From Isoetes taiwanensis (Eukaryota > Streptophyta > Lycopodiopsida > Isoetales > Isoetaceae), in the NCBI GenBank assembly GCA_021234155.1, contig JAJEKV010000210.1, forward strand, positions 157,501-221,500: a stretch of 64,000 nt of DNA, in the 5' to 3' direction. Shown in pieces: positions 37,566-49,769 of the stretch. The notes beneath the pieces are model-generated. The model did not search any database. It had not been told where the DNA came from and worked only from the letters and a program-made list of their open reading frames with translations. Position 1 is the first letter of the stretch. Every line of letters begins with the position of its first letter. Position numbers and translations under genes: made by a program.

Positions 37566-39745
37566 TTTCATCATTATTATCTTATATATTATTATCTAAG
37601 CATACACCTTTTCCTTTTTAATTATGAAAATATTAATACTCCTTTTTGTTTTTGTCGCACCTAATTTTCAATCCCCTGCAGATCTTATGAGGTATTTCAA
37701 ACAACAGAATTTGTAAAACAAGGGAAATCCTTCTGCCAATTTTTTTTTTGCCAGTTTCTTGTCGCTCTCATAACTTCACATAACAAATTGTTTGACCGTT
37801 GTCGCAAATTGTTCTTATCAGGTAAGCTTGCTCCAAATTCCACTAGACTGGGGCCTTATACTTGCGTGATACGATGTAGAGTATTAAGTACCAGTTGCTT
37901 TATCCGGCCTAGAGGGAGATGGACCATGGCAAAGGCAAAAGTTGTGATTATAAGCAAGAGATGCAGCAGTACATGCCTCATTTCTGGCAAATAGTCACGA
38001 AGATAATTCCTTGCACTGCATGTTAGCATTGTTTTTCAGTTATGAAAACAGATCGTGATACATGCCTAATTCAAGAAGTGAAGTTTGCGAGCATGAAACT
38101 AGGTAATCAATTGAATGTCGGTGATATTGCTAAAAGCTGTCTTTGATTTTTTGTTACGATTATTCTCGCATACATAAGCGGCTTATAAACTGGAGCGGTT
38201 TGAAAGCACACCAAGTCGATCATGGACGGATCAATTCTCCCGAGAGGAATTAGCTCTTATCTCGATATGTTGGGTCTAGGGCTAGTTTGGCTTATCCCCC
38301 TCCCTCCCATCTCTCCCCTCCCCCCCCCCGCCCCGCCTCGATTGAAGTATCGGCTCACGCCCCAATGAAGCAAACACCCCCCTCCCCAACCCCTCCCTTT
38401 TGAGGAATCCCCCCATCCCCCAGGGACTCGGGCCCCCGCTGCCGTTTTAGATATAATGAAAATACACCAACCGCTAAATGGGGCTGGTGAAAAGATGGAA
38501 CCGGCCAAGGTTAGTTTGGCGCCAAATATACGCTCTGGCAGGCAATGCATTTACTTCATTTCCCTGTTCTTGAAATCCCCAAATCCACCATCATAAATGC
38601 ATTAATATGCCCAACTTTGGCTCATGTTGCCAAATTCTGTCATCATTCCTTCGTCCTTCTAGATGCCTCTATGTATAGAAAGTCAACATATATGGGCATC
38701 AATGATTAAAATAGATGATATGATGTCTAAATGTGCCCATAATAAGACGGCTTTGTTTGGTGTAGACATCACCAAATCTAAAGAAAAGCAAGCAGTACAT
38801 TGGAACACTGAAATTTGACCCCCAAACTTATGCATCTAGGATGCTTATCAAAACAAAGTAGGTTAAACATATTCAATTCATTGAAACCAATGTTAGCCAG
38901 CAATCCAAAGAGGATATAATCCAAAGAGGTCGAAAGAGGACACAATCTAGTTAGGTAATGATAACGTCTTGAGATATCTTCTAAACCATTCAGGTCGTAA
39001 TAATATCTAAATATCTTTGCCAAGATATGCAGTTGCAAGTCTACAATAGTAAGTAAGAATTACAAATAACAATACATAGGCACATCATGGCAACAACATC
39101 AAGCACAAAATTTGTATTACCTTGTATGTCGCTAGGAATAAAGATAGCTTTGTAAAGATATGCAAAATCTAGAAAGAACATTCCTTTACATGTCTAGCAT
39201 TAAAAATTGTAGCATGATTGAAACCATTACGCAATAGATAAGCAGTTTCTAGTTAGTAGATAGCACAATAAATGGATAGTTGCATCATGATGGCAAGGGC
39301 GCATCATGTAATACATTATTAGAAGCATTATAGCAACAACATCGCAATGTGTATAGTGAAAACTTCATCTTCAATCAATTTTTCCAACATCTAGTCTGTT
39401 ACTCCAGGACACATATGATACGCTTAAAACTTGGTTCTTCCATCTCTGTTGTTGCACAGATCTCTGAAGAGTAACTTAGCATATGTGCTCATCGCCATGT
39501 TTGAGATCGCGTACCTTGAAGATACTTCAAAATCAAGTAGCATATGCCATGCATTTTCAACCATTCAAACGTCATCTTCTGTTGTTCTTTACAGCTGAAT
39601 CAAGTAATCATATGAAGCTGCCATAATGTTATTTGGATAAATATTATAAGGAATACAATGTTGTTGTAAGTCCAAACCAATCTAAAACTTGTAAGCAAAT
39701 CAAATTGCAAGTCACTCTCTAATGCATGAATAGGTAGGGAATACA
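37566..39745. other. Gene-poor stretch with a C/T-rich tract at 38298-38440
   Basis: No gene is supported. The tract at 38298-38440 is dominated by C with runs up to nine (CTCCCCTCCCCCCCCCGCCC), so its minus strand is G-rich. The remainder is AT-rich. Confidence 0.5.
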
Positions 39746-39961
39746 ACTGCCCATCTATTGTGAATTGGAGCTTTGTGGGTTCATCCATCAAGTCAGCAGC
39801 ATGGTTATTGGACTTACAAATGATTTCTTCAACATACTAACCTGATACAATAGTAGCACATCCAAAAGAAGGAATCATGTTTAGGCGTATCTTTGAAATT
39901 GACCTCCAGCAAAGACCCATGTTGACAAAAAACAAGAATGAAAACCTCTTCCAAGTTTTTT
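39746..39961 (+). repeat. Direct repeat, copy 1 (about 215 bp)
   Basis: Matches 43800-44012 at high identity, including TCCATCAAGTCAGCAGCATG, CATACTAACCTGATACAATA and GGAATCATGTTTAGGCGT. It is unclassified. Confidence 0.85.
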
Positions 39962-40788
39962 AGCTAAAGATGCGCAGAACTGGCTCCAAGTTGGGTCTTA
40001 GATGTGCAGATATATCTTTGTAGAACCTATTGAGTGATCCTCTTCAATGATCCTCTGAAATGGAAATCCACACATTTTTCAAATGTCTAGTGACATCCAT
40101 CACATCTCTTGGAATCGTGCCACATGTGTCTCAAATATTTGTGTTTTAAAAGTGGAAAGCAAACAAACATATTTGAATTGGTACTTGACTATGTGTTCTT
40201 TGCTCCTGATGCTTACGATGTTTCTTTTTTGTCATTGTCTAGCACTGCATAGTATCTTGTGTTTTGAATTGTTCATGTTCCTGTTATCCAAGATGTCCGC
40301 ATGTTCCCATGTATGCAGCAGCAGCTATGGGATCCCCACTTAGTCACGAGGACTAACCCCAGTGAGTGCATGTGCAGTGAACCCGCAAGGCATCGGTCAA
40401 GTTGATGGTGGCAATGCAGCCGGGAATCATGCTTGAGTTCTAAAGCTAGAAGTTTCTGTTTGATTTGCTCAGTTGCTGTTGTATATGTATATTGATAACA
40501 CATTGTAAATATTTGAGCTGTTGATTTGCTCAATTAGAGATTGGAATATATTAAGCTTATGAATATGTTGAATGCATGAGCAGGGTTTTCTGTTGAGTTT
40601 AGACTGTGGATTTCAATTGCAAAGGAAGATTTAATTCTTCACCTAAACTCACACCAACACAAATCTAGCTGTAAGTTTTGACAAGTTCCCGAGTTTCCAA
40701 GAGGGTCAACTCGGCGAGTTTGTCATCGACCGTACCGTTGGACCGACCGATGGATGGACGACGAAGGCGGACAAATAAACAGCGAAAC

Positions 40789-40862
40789 AAATTTATTAGT
40801 GCCATAATAATAAGTGTTCCTTAGGCATAATACTTGCTTGCAAGGGCCAAGCAACAAAATGG
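40789..40862 (+). repeat. Short direct repeat partner of 43392-43455
   Basis: AAATTTATTAGTGCCATAAT with AATAAGTGTT(C/A)CTT is shared by both sites, followed by CTTGCAA(G/A)GGCCAAG. Together with the 215 bp pair this suggests two diverged copies of one larger duplicated segment or element. Confidence 0.7.
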
Positions 40863-41559
40863 AAACTGGGTCGACTAATATCCCTGGCGTGCATTCTTAT
40901 GCCGCCACGTGGCAGCAACCTACAATACGGAATGGAAGTTGAGTCGTTCCATTCCGCATCACCGGCTGAGCAGGTTTTGCTTTAGGGTTTTGTTAGGCTT
41001 CTTCAGTTGTCACCAGTTCGGCGACATCTGACAAGCACCTGACAATGGACGATTCGGCTCATATTATTTTGTGTAGTTTCATCTTTACAGACCAGTTCGG
41101 CTCAGATTCTTGTAGAAGTTCGTCTTTCTCTTCACCAAAACTGTCTTTGCAGCGACTTTCATCGGATCTGTTCAACTGAGATCTATTCAAATGATCCTAA
41201 GATGTTCAAATAATCTATTCAAATGATCTCTATTCAAAGGTTTGGATCTGAAAAAAGCTCCTAATCATCCCCCCATTTTTCATTTTGTAGGGGAATGGAA
41301 GCAGGGGCTCCCCTTCCGCAAAAATTTGTAGACCCGCTCCCAGCTGCCGCCAGTCGCAGGGCCTCTGCAAAGTTATCTGGCAAGCATATTAACAAAGAAG
41401 AGGTTAACTTGAACCTTATTTCCAAATAATAGAATAAAAACGTGAAAAGTGTGCAAATATCCTTTTAGAAATCCAATTATCCTTCTTTATGCACGGGCTC
41501 GTTTGTGTCCTACGGGACGGTCTTGAACTGTCCTATGCAATTGTACAGTGTGCCAGCAT

Positions 41560-41625
41560 GCTTATTACTGCTAAGGTTTTTCCCTCGAAAACCCGCCAGG
41601 CGGGGTTTTTAATCACTGTCGATAT
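41560..41625 (-). repeat. Second member of the hairpin family
   Basis: The reverse complement contains GATTAAAAACCCCGCC-TGG-CGGGTTTTC and GGAAAAACC(T)TAGC. This aligns with GATTAAAAAAACCCCC-TTT-GGGGTTTTC and GGAAAAACCCTAGCG near 22210-22252. The inner stem differs in sequence but stays paired (CCCGCC/GGCGGG here, CCCC/GGGG there). Confidence 0.65.
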
Positions 41626-41691
41626 CGCTTCTTTGCTCTCTTTTTGTTTGGGTCCCATAGGCCAATTGGTCTCCGTGGACGCTAAAAACAT

Positions 41692-41716
41692 ATTCTATTC
41701 TATTCTATTCTATTCT
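41692..41716. repeat. (TATTC)n microsatellite
   Basis: About five uninterrupted TATTC units. Confidence 0.95.
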
Positions 41717-42805
41717 TTATGTGAGAGCAATAATCAATAATCCCTTCTATAAAAGGTCTTATAATGGTCTACCATATTGACAAAGACATTCATAGGTTTG
41801 CATGGGAAACGATATATATGGAATAAACATCAATTTCTCTAGGCATAAAGTTACATGGGCATGGTATCTTGATAAAGGGAAAGTGTTTGAGTGGCTAAGT
41901 CTTCTCAAGCAATAGTGTTGTCGGTTGTCTAATCCTATATACATGGTGCTTTTCATTTGGACTTTAATTTTGTTCTCATATATGTGCAAGGTTTATGTTT
42001 GATCGTTAACAAGATGAAAAGAAGAAAATTTTGACGTGGGGATAAAAAAACAAAAAATAAAAATAAAAAACAAATAAGTTCTTACATAGCATTACTAATA
42101 CAATGCCTCATAGACAATGATTCTCGACTGTAGATGCGGAATATAGGAAGAAAATATGACAAGAAAATAGATAATGGCATGCAACTCGAAGTGTGGAAGA
42201 CATGGAAAGGCAGCGAGAAGGAAGAAGAGAATGTAGTAGGCATCATCGATTTAGAGAAATAGACTAGAAGAATGTGAGCTCTATTATTGATATCTCTTTC
42301 CTAGCTACAAGTGATGGCCTTGCAATCGAGGAGTATAGAAGTTGATGAATCAATGCCATAATCAAAACTCCACAGAAGATATGCATCAACTAAATCAACA
42401 GGGCCAATCTATGGTGGGCTATCTAATGCATCTCCCATTAAAAACTCCCAGCAATTGAACTAGTGTAATTTAGTTCCAAGAAATGGTGTGATATGTAGTG
42501 CCTTTGCAGTGGATATGACGCATTAATTGAGCCAACTGCATGCAACATTGGTGTGTGAAAGTAGTCCTTAAGGGTTTAATTCAACTTTTGTAGTGCATCT
42601 CCATTACAAAGAAACCTTTGATCTAAAAGCAAACTCATACAAGAAGCTAAATCCCATTACATGGAAAAAAAAGGGGAACTATACTTAAGAAGAAAAGATA
42701 TATTAGTCAAACTTGATAAGAACAATGAGGCAATCACAATATCTAGCAATTACATCAATTATTTTAGACAACCACAACTCGAGTAATTATATAGTCGACT
42801 ATTGT

Positions 42806-43093
42806 TTAAGTGCAAAGGGGGCAATTGGTCTGAAGGGTCTGAATGGCAGAATTGACAATGGAATTTGAGCCTGCAAATGTCTTGCAATTGCAAGTGGCCC
42901 CATAATCAGAACCAAAAGCGTTGCCCTTGTTGCAACAACTAGAAATGGATTTTGTTGAGCATGCTGAATTGATAATTGAAGCCTCCTTAGAGCACTTATC
43001 AATTGTTGGACTTGATGCACCTGTTGCAAAGCTTATGAAAAAGAGAACTACCAACCCAGCGCTAATGGCTAGAATAATGGATGATTTTGCCAT
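42806..43093 (-). CDS. Small secreted cysteine-rich protein, eight-cysteine (LTP-like) pattern
   Basis: A single-exon ORF of 95 residues starting MAKSSIILAISAGLVVLFF, a clear signal peptide with likely cleavage near residue 26. The mature part has eight cysteines ordered C-X10-C-X7-CC-X13-C-X-C-X20-C-X2-C. This is the order of the plant eight-cysteine motif (C...C...CC...CXC...C...C) found in lipid-transfer and related apoplastic proteins. The two-residue spacing between the last cysteines and the 13-residue gap after CC are unusual. The role could be lipid binding, reproduction or defence; I cannot choose. A minus-strand ATATAAA lies about 40 bases upstream. It is surrounded by repeats but has no frame break, so it is probably a real gene. 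Confidence 0.68.
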   Translation of the reverse strand: MAKSSIILAISAGLVVLFFISFATGASSPTIDKCSKEASIINSACSTKSISSCCNKGNAFGSDYGATCNCKTFAGSNSIVNSAIQTLQTNCPLCT

Positions 43094-43799
43094 CTCAATC
43101 TCTTGTGTTTTTTGAATAGCTTTGTCGCCATTTATATCATATTTGAGTACAAAATTTCAACGCAAAACAAAGAACTTATGTATCAAACCTACATTTACCA
43201 TTCCATATTTAGACTATTGAATTCTATACATTTAGAAGTGGTTGTCATGAATGAAGGGATGTTGGATTCAAAAAGATACAAGAAAATTGAAGCTACTTTA
43301 TTGGACCTTTACATTATATCTTAGTATCCCGAGCATGTCAATGACTTTATGCATCTAGTTTTATGCGTCCAATGGTGATTAAAAGAAAAAAGCAAATTTA
43401 TTAGTGCCATAATAATAAGTGTTACTTGAGCTTAACCCTTACTTGCAAAGGCCAAGTGACGGCACTAGACTAATATGGTAGGAAGAATAAAATGGTTGAG
43501 AGGCAAAAAATAAGATGTCTTTAGAAGAATAAGATGGTTGAGAGGCAAAGAATAAGATGTCTTTAGAGGCAAAAAGTTATTTGGCAAGGCATGTTAACAA
43601 AGAAGGAGAAAATACGAGAAAGGGATAGATAAGATAAGATAGATTTTTAACGTCCATATGGATTCAAGTGGGGCATGGGACACGTACATGTAGAGGGCAA
43701 GAGCCCAAAACAAAACTTGGGGACTAAGCCCATAGAACCAGCTTATAATGACCCTAATCTAAACCATTGCAATGGTCCTTTGATGTCATGTTTATGCAA

Positions 43800-44012
43800 A
43801 ATAGCCCATCTATTGTGAATATTGTAGCTTTGTGCATTCATCCATCAAGTCAGCAGCATGGTTATTGGGCTTACAAATGATTTCTTCAACATACTAACTT
43901 GATACAATAGTAGCACATCCAAAAGAAGGAATCATGTTTAGGCGTGTCTCCGAAATTGACCTCCAACAAAGACCCATGTCGACAGAAAACAAAAATGAAA
44001 AACTCTTCTAAG
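43800..44012 (+). repeat. Direct repeat, copy 2, cut by the LINE-B 3' end
   Basis: Matches 39746-39961 up to TCTAAGTTTT. There the alignment stops at the T-run that begins LINE-B (its poly(A) on the minus strand). Copy 1 continues with AGCTAAAGATGCGCAG, which is missing here. Confidence 0.8.
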
Positions 44013-44141
44013 TTTTGTTTTTTTTTTTTGTTGAATGACGTCAGACTTTATTCAATCAAAGAGTCAAATACAAGTATAAATGCAGAGACAGGAATAAAAT
44101 CTCAGCGGATAAGCGGAGACCCACCGAGTAAAGCAACCTGC

Positions 44142-45771
44142 CTAAGCATAAGAGTGCACATCCAAAAACTCCTCAAAAATCAATCGCCTCTTGCGAGGGG
44201 CAAGTGAAGAACAATGATACGACTTTACAATGTAACCTTGAGCTTCTTGGAGAACACGATTATACGCCACATCGGACCTTTGAAGATTACCAATCTTCGT
44301 CTTTTTCGAGATAGTCCAAAGCAACCATCCTGGCGCTAGATGAAAAGCGGCCTTGTAACTTTGTCCAGTACTTGGGTAAATTGCCAAAAGCGGTTGTTGA
44401 CTTGTTAGTGAAACACGAAAAAGGGGAAAACAACGGTCCCATACATGCCTAAGGTGTTCACACATGAAAAGCAATGCTCAATGGTCTCGGATCCACGCTT
44501 GCATCTTTGGACACCGATTTGATATTCTAGGGTTAAACTTATGGACACCTATGAAGAATCGCGCCACCAAGAAGCGCCACTTTAGGATGAAATAGCTTGT
44601 CCCATGCCCAAGACCACACCTTATACGCCATTGAAGAGGAGGAAGTTGAAGAGACCACATATTAGGCGGAGGAAGAATATCGGTATCAAGCAACAAGCGA
44701 TACATAGAGTTCACAAGTTTGCACTCCTTAATTTCTTCATGACAAACCCATACCAAAATATCTTCTTGGTGTGGCGAGGAATAGGCTGTAGAAAATCAGC
44801 AACTTTTGCCAAAGAACTCTATCCCATCGCCCCAATAGAAACTTTAAGCGAAAAGCCTCCCATGTCGAAGAATCGGCTCGAGTCATACCATGCTGCAATA
44901 GTTAAGATTCCAGCACTTTTCCAACGTCTTTGAGTCAATGGGTGCCTTTGTAAAGCAAAGTGGTTGATTGTCTACCGAGGATCCACCAACAAGGTGCGAT
45001 CAAGCGTACACAAGCGGTTGGACTGATGTGAAATAAAGTTTTGATGTGTGCCGGGAATCTAACAATCCCTTTAAGAATGGAGAAGCATTATGATAAGGCC
45101 GCAACTCATAAAATAAACTCCATGGAAGAACGAGGTTTGAGTGTGACTTTACCAAAAGGGATACTGATAGGTAAGAGCACGTGCAATAAGCCGTAACCGG
45201 GAGAATCATCCTTACCTACGAAGCGCCAAATGAATTTTGAGATCATAACCTTACTCGCGCAAATGGAAATCTGTCATGCCCAAACCTCCAAAGACTTAGG
45301 TTTTATACACTTAGACCATGCAACCTTCACCACTACCCCGCTTCATTTCCACCCCGGATAAAGTTTCTAACAACACCCACAATCTCCTGAAACTTTGAGT
45401 GGGAAGCAAGAATGGCGTAAGCCATATAGACATGTGTGTTGCTTAAGACATGCTTAGCAACTGTTACCCTTCCAGGCATAGATAGCTTAGCCGTATCCCA
45501 CCAAAAAAGGTGCCTCCGCAACCCCTCGATTATAACATCCCAAGCATCAGAAGTTGAAACATGAATACCCACTGGGATACCAAGAAGCTTGGTTGCCTTC
45601 CCATGAGGCAACACCTTCCAGGGGTAAGCAAGAACACATGGTGGGACTTCATCATCTAGAGTCCACAAAGCAGAACACTTTTGCCAACCGAGCAAAACTC
45701 CAGAGGCTAAGGAAAATGTGTCAAGCAGAAGCTTTGCATTTTGGAGATTATCAGCATCTGCTTTCAAAAAT
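44142..45771 (-). pseudogene. LINE-B ORF2, C-terminal part with zinc-knuckle remnant
   Basis: The frame 45767-45333 (starting KADADNLQNAKLLLDTFSLA) continues the RT domain just after YADDTFLF. It includes VLLGWQKCSALWT, LGIPVG and WWDTAKLSMPGRVTVAKHVL, as in L1 RT thumb and connection regions. Further on, in broken frames, come FFIGVHKF and a CPKCKRGSETIEHCFSC zinc-knuckle-like (zf-RVT) segment near 44520-44460, split by a frameshift. A final frame ends with IFEEFLDVHSYA at 44142. Several stops and shifts separate the parts, so it is not functional. Confidence 0.82.
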
Positions 45772-45789
45772 TATTATTATTATTATTAT
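45771..45789 (-). repeat. (TAA)n 3' tail of LINE-C
   Basis: On the plus strand TTATTATTATTATTATTAT directly abuts the LINE-B coding sequence. It reads as (TAA)n at the LINE-C 3' end. Confidence 0.9.
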
Positions 45790-45843
45790 GTCTAATGCTC
45801 CCTTTGAGCCTTGGAAGGCTATGAAGCACATGAGCAAAACTAG

Positions 45844-48800
45844 TTACAACTCTTGTAACAGGGCACGGTGTGAGTCCACCGCCCTTATATACACTGCTAA
45901 TTTTTTTGGTACAACAGATAGTAGAGAATAAAAATCCTGTGCCCTTATGTCGAACTTGTCCCTGATATCTTCATATGCAGGACATGTTATGAAAACATGA
46001 TCTTCATCTTCCACATACCCTGTATCACAGAATGCGCATGTTCGCTCTTCAATTGGAATCTTGGCCCAGCGACCCGTTTCTATAGCCAGCCTGTGGGAAC
46101 CAGTTCTGTATCTGGCAATCAGTCTTCTTTGAGCTGGGGATATAGTTGCTCCCAAGTAAGATTGGCTTGTGTAACTTTCCATGTGATTGACCTACGCTGT
46201 GTATATTTGCATTCGTTTTCCAGGAACTGCCCATAGCCTTCGCACTGCCAATTTCTCTAGGATGTTTCTGAGTTCTTCCTTATCGGTTGGGCATGTGGAT
46301 ACATCGAGCCCCCATCTGTTGGCCCATGCCGCCAGATTTCGGGGCCAATTGGAATTATCCATGGCTTCATAAGACAACCGATCTGACCCCTGTGCCATAA
46401 TTTTATTATGGAAGTTGATTGCCTGATACAACCCCTCCACTTCAAGTGGGAACAGCCCGGTTTCCGCGAGCATCAATGCATAAGGAATTTGGGACTTGAT
46501 CCCAAGTTCAATTTTCAGGAACAGTTTTTGGATGCTCTCTACCTGTGTCCACATCCGAGATGAGAGATCCGGGCCCCAAATGGGAACCCCATAAAGGACC
46601 ACGGTCTGTACCAGGGTCTTGAACAGCATACTCTTCAAATGCCAATCGGTGAGAGAGGCCTTGCTGCATCTTGCTAGCATGCTGAACAGGGCTGCTTTCC
46701 CACCTAGAACTCTTCTTTGAAGACAATTCTTCCAGCTATAGTTTGAAGCTAAATCTATGCCAAGGTATTTGTAAGAGTCCACTGTCTCCAAAATCTGCCC
46801 ATTGTAGGTGAAGTCAGGCGGTCCCTCGTTCCAAACACCATGATTTTGGATTTGGTAAGGTTCTGAGACATTTTTTTTTTCTTCACAAAAGCATTCCGAA
46901 TGTCTAAATGTTTTTGAAGTGTGGCCTTTTTGCTTTCAAGTAGGACCATATCATCTGCGTAGAGGAGGAGTTGTATGAGATATGTACCCATTTTTGTTCC
47001 TGCCGGTGATTTTGCTCTCAACCAATCGTCAAACTCGTCAATGAAAATCCCAAACAAAGTAGGGGATAAAGGACAACCTTTGGCGGGGCCCGATTGTGCT
47101 CTTGATCTTGGTGTCCCAATATCGAGAAACTTTGATCAGAACCTCTTCATATAGCTGGGATATCGCTGCTCTTAACTTTCGAGAGGGACTCCGATTTGGA
47201 CAAACCTTTATTTGAGTTCTTTACGCGGGATAGTGTCAAACGCTTCGAGAAGTCTATGAATGCCATGTATGAGAGAGGAGTTTGGTGTCTTGGCTTTTTC
47301 TATCGAGTCCGGAGCGTAAGCGTGATCTAGGGTCTTTGTGGCTCACTCTAAAGCCAGCCTGATATTGGGACCGAACACATGCTTGCTCGCCCATGTATCG
47401 ATCTTGTTTTCCAAAAGACCTCCCGGGATTTTGGAGAACACGCTGCCCTATCAAAATAGTTACGTAATTTCCAATGTCTTTTTTGTCTCCTCCCTTATGA
47501 ATTGGTTGGACCCTATTGATCCTCAGGTTATTTGGAAGTCCTTGAGTGAGACTCCTATTTAGCGGATCTGTCGGGAAAAGCCGTAGTTCTTTCCCCTCCC
47601 CCATTTGAGGAGCTCAACGATAAGCCAGCCATGCATCTATTGCTTTGTTGTTGGACGTTTTGGTGAGATATTTTTGAACATCAGCACCAGTGAAAAGGTC
47701 CATCACATGAGCTATTTTTGGCATGCAGCAAGCGCCTTCCTTTTCATATAAGCCTTCACTAAGTTTAGTGGTCGTATTATCCAAAGAGACCTTTTTGGGA
47801 AGCCTGCGAGCATTCCGAAGCTTTTGGGTGCCTAGTGAGTGCTTTCAGATTTCGTGTTGCTTACGAGCATAATATTTTCTCTTCTTTTTCCTTATGAAAT
47901 TTTTGTACCACTTTGGTTTGCATATACAGAATTGTGTCAGCTTTTTCCTTGCATTTGTGCATTCTGCATCCCACCATGAGTTACATGGCTTCCCTCGGGT
48001 CTGTTTTTTGGTCAGCCCAAAAATCGCTTTCCCTGCTGAGAGCAATATCTCTTGAAAGCGGCCAGCATCTGTTTCCAAAGAGTCTGACCATGTAGTGGCA
48101 GCCATCATGTCTTCTACTTTTACTTTGTAATTGTGATGTAGCTGGTATCTCACTTTTAGTTTAGGATGAAACAAGGGAGGTGGAGTGCCTCCTTGAGCTT
48201 TTGCCTTTAATGCAAGATGTAAGGGAGCATGGTCTTATTCAGGGAGAAAGTCTCCAATATAAAAATCTGCAATATGTTCTTTGTTCCTTGCCAGTAGGTA
48301 GTCTATTGTGCTACCGCCTACATGATTTTTATATGTCAGATTTCCAGAACTGGGAAAAGATGCAATATCTGGATTGATGATTTGCAATTGGCATGCGGTA
48401 CTAAGTTCAATCAGCCTTAAGCCCATCTCGTTTGAGGTTGCGTCTTTGAATTTCTGTCATAAGTGGGATCCCTTTAGCTCGTCTAAGTGCAGATTTGTAA
48501 GATCCTCATATGTTTTTGCTTTGGCGGTTGCTGTCATGCGGCCATTGAAGTCTCCCATGACATAAATTTCCCCAAGAGCTGAATACTCGGGATATGTGAT
48601 AAATGTTACCATATGGTTCTCTTTGTCTATCTCCAAAGATCCTATAAGCGTGAGAATTCTCCGGTGCAAAATAGCATACAGACCAAGAAGATTGGCTGCC
48701 CACTCCCACGTATTTGGATCCAAACATCTTTGCTTAAAAGCTGGTCATGTTTCATAATCACGAAATTCAAAGGCTGCATCCTCTTTCATATATATTGCTA

Positions 48801-49013
48801 TTCCTCGAGAAACCATGGCTGCTCCTCCTATTTTTTATCATTCCATATTTGGGTCAGCAAGATGTACCCTGGTATGTCTGGTAGTGAACGAGACTGATGA
48901 GCCCAAGTTTCGGTGAAACACAGTAAATCTTCTTTCCATATATCCACTGTTGCATTTATTTTTGCCTGGGTTAGCCCATGTGAGTTCCATAGGCAAATTC
49001 CCAAAGCCCTTAC
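45844..49013 (-). pseudogene. LINE-C ORF2 (endonuclease / RT), frame-broken
   Basis: Pieces in order: endonuclease start (GICLWNSHGL, FTETWAHQSRSLPDIPGYIL) near 49000-48860; YVMGDFNGRM near 48560; STIDYLLARNKEHIADFYIG near 48300-48240; KPCNSWWDAECTNARKKLTQ near 47960; RT fragments at 47604-47254 and 47057-46755 (QLLLYADDMVLL, with the catalytic ADD). The thumb region follows (METVDSYKYLGIDLASNYSW, 46791-46192). The end piece 46182-45844 has CAFCDTGYVEDEDHVFITC, a CX2C...H...C knuckle. At 47240 AFIDFSK and FDTIPRKEL lie in different frames, one base apart. The last 300 codons are mostly intact. Confidence 0.82.
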
Positions 49014-49016
49014 TTC

Positions 49017-49719
49017 CTATTTGAACTTCCTGTTTGTTATAATTCCCTTGCCATTCTGGTCCAAGTATGCCACTAACCCCTTATCCCTGGCTTCTTTAAC
49101 CTTTGCCCATTCCTGTTTTCGAATTTCCAGTTGGGCCGGGGTTAAGTCCTTGTCCAGCCATATTTTTTCGCCTTTCAGAGCATTCCGGTTATGGAGTACT
49201 CGATCTCTTGCTTCTTTAGATTCAAATTTTACCAGGATTGGGCGGGTAAATGATCCCGGTTTCCCCAATCTTCGTGAGGATATAAACAGGGGGTCAGGCA
49301 AGTGCATCACATCTGAGAAGAAACGTCTTACCGTGTCCATGATTTCTTCCCCTTCGGACTCTGGAATACCAGATATCTTGAGGTTTTTGGTGCGAATTTC
49401 CTGATCCAATTGCTTTGAGACCGAGACCGGCTTGATGTATCTTCATCTGCTCCTTGGTTGTTTCTGCCACTAAAGAAGCTAGCTTATGTTCAAGGTCAGG
49501 GATCTGTGCCCTAAAATCGGTAGCAGGTTTCTGCATATTGGAAGCCAATTCGGCCGTCTGGTTTTTGTTTAGAGCTTTTAACTCTTCAAGTGTTCCCCTG
49601 ATTCCTGCCACTTCTGATCTCAAGGATGATATTTCGATTTTTAGTTCCGTTACCAGCGTGATCAACCTTGCAGAGTCCCCATCGTGATCGATGAGGTCTG
49701 CCTTCTTGCCCCGAGCCAT
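49017..49719 (-). pseudogene. LINE-C ORF1: coiled coil plus RRM-type protein, one frameshift
   Basis: From the ATG at 49719 the frame reads MARGKKADLIDHDGDSARLI, then a long Leu-heptad stretch (LVTELKIEISSLRSEVAGIR and on) predicting a coiled coil. Near 49440-49410 the reading frame shifts by one. The second frame continues RTKNLKISGIPESEGEE, then FFSDVMHLPDPLF, GKPGSFTRPILVKFESKEAR, and IWLDKDLTPAQLEIRKQEW, ending at 49017. This is the coiled coil-RRM-CTD type of ORF1 known from L1 and CR1-like elements of animals and algae. One base change would restore continuity, so the shift could be an assembly error. Confidence 0.8.
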
Positions 49720-49769
49720 ATACGAAATATAAGAAGCTATGAAATAAACAACGACAATATGCACAAAAT

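Larger units (their letters stand above)
40863..42805. other. Gene-poor stretch
   Basis: Apart from the hairpin core and the microsatellite I see no supported gene. The plus-strand frame 41489-41740 overlaps the hairpin and microsatellite and is probably fortuitous. Confidence 0.45.
45772..49763 (-). mobile_element. LINE-C: 4.0 kb LINE nested in LINE-B, TAA-repeat tail
   Basis: A complete-looking but decayed LINE inserted in the RT domain of LINE-B. The 3' end is a (TAA)n run on the minus strand (45789-45771). The 5' end is just upstream of its ORF1 ATG at 49719, leaving a very short leader. AAAAT occurs at both junctions and is the likely short target-site duplication. ORF1 has a coiled coil plus RRM-like design, unlike the DUF4283 type of LINE-A and LINE-B. 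The TAA tail and ORF1 type point to a different LINE lineage. Confidence 0.85.

Noticed and set aside
38298-38440. Telomere-like or rDNA tract
   Set aside because: It is an irregular C/T-rich low-complexity tract with no TTTAGGG units or rRNA similarity.
42799-43029. 76-codon frame overlapping the cysteine-rich gene
   Set aside because: It is in another frame on the same strand, without signal peptide or motif; the 95-codon frame explains the locus better.
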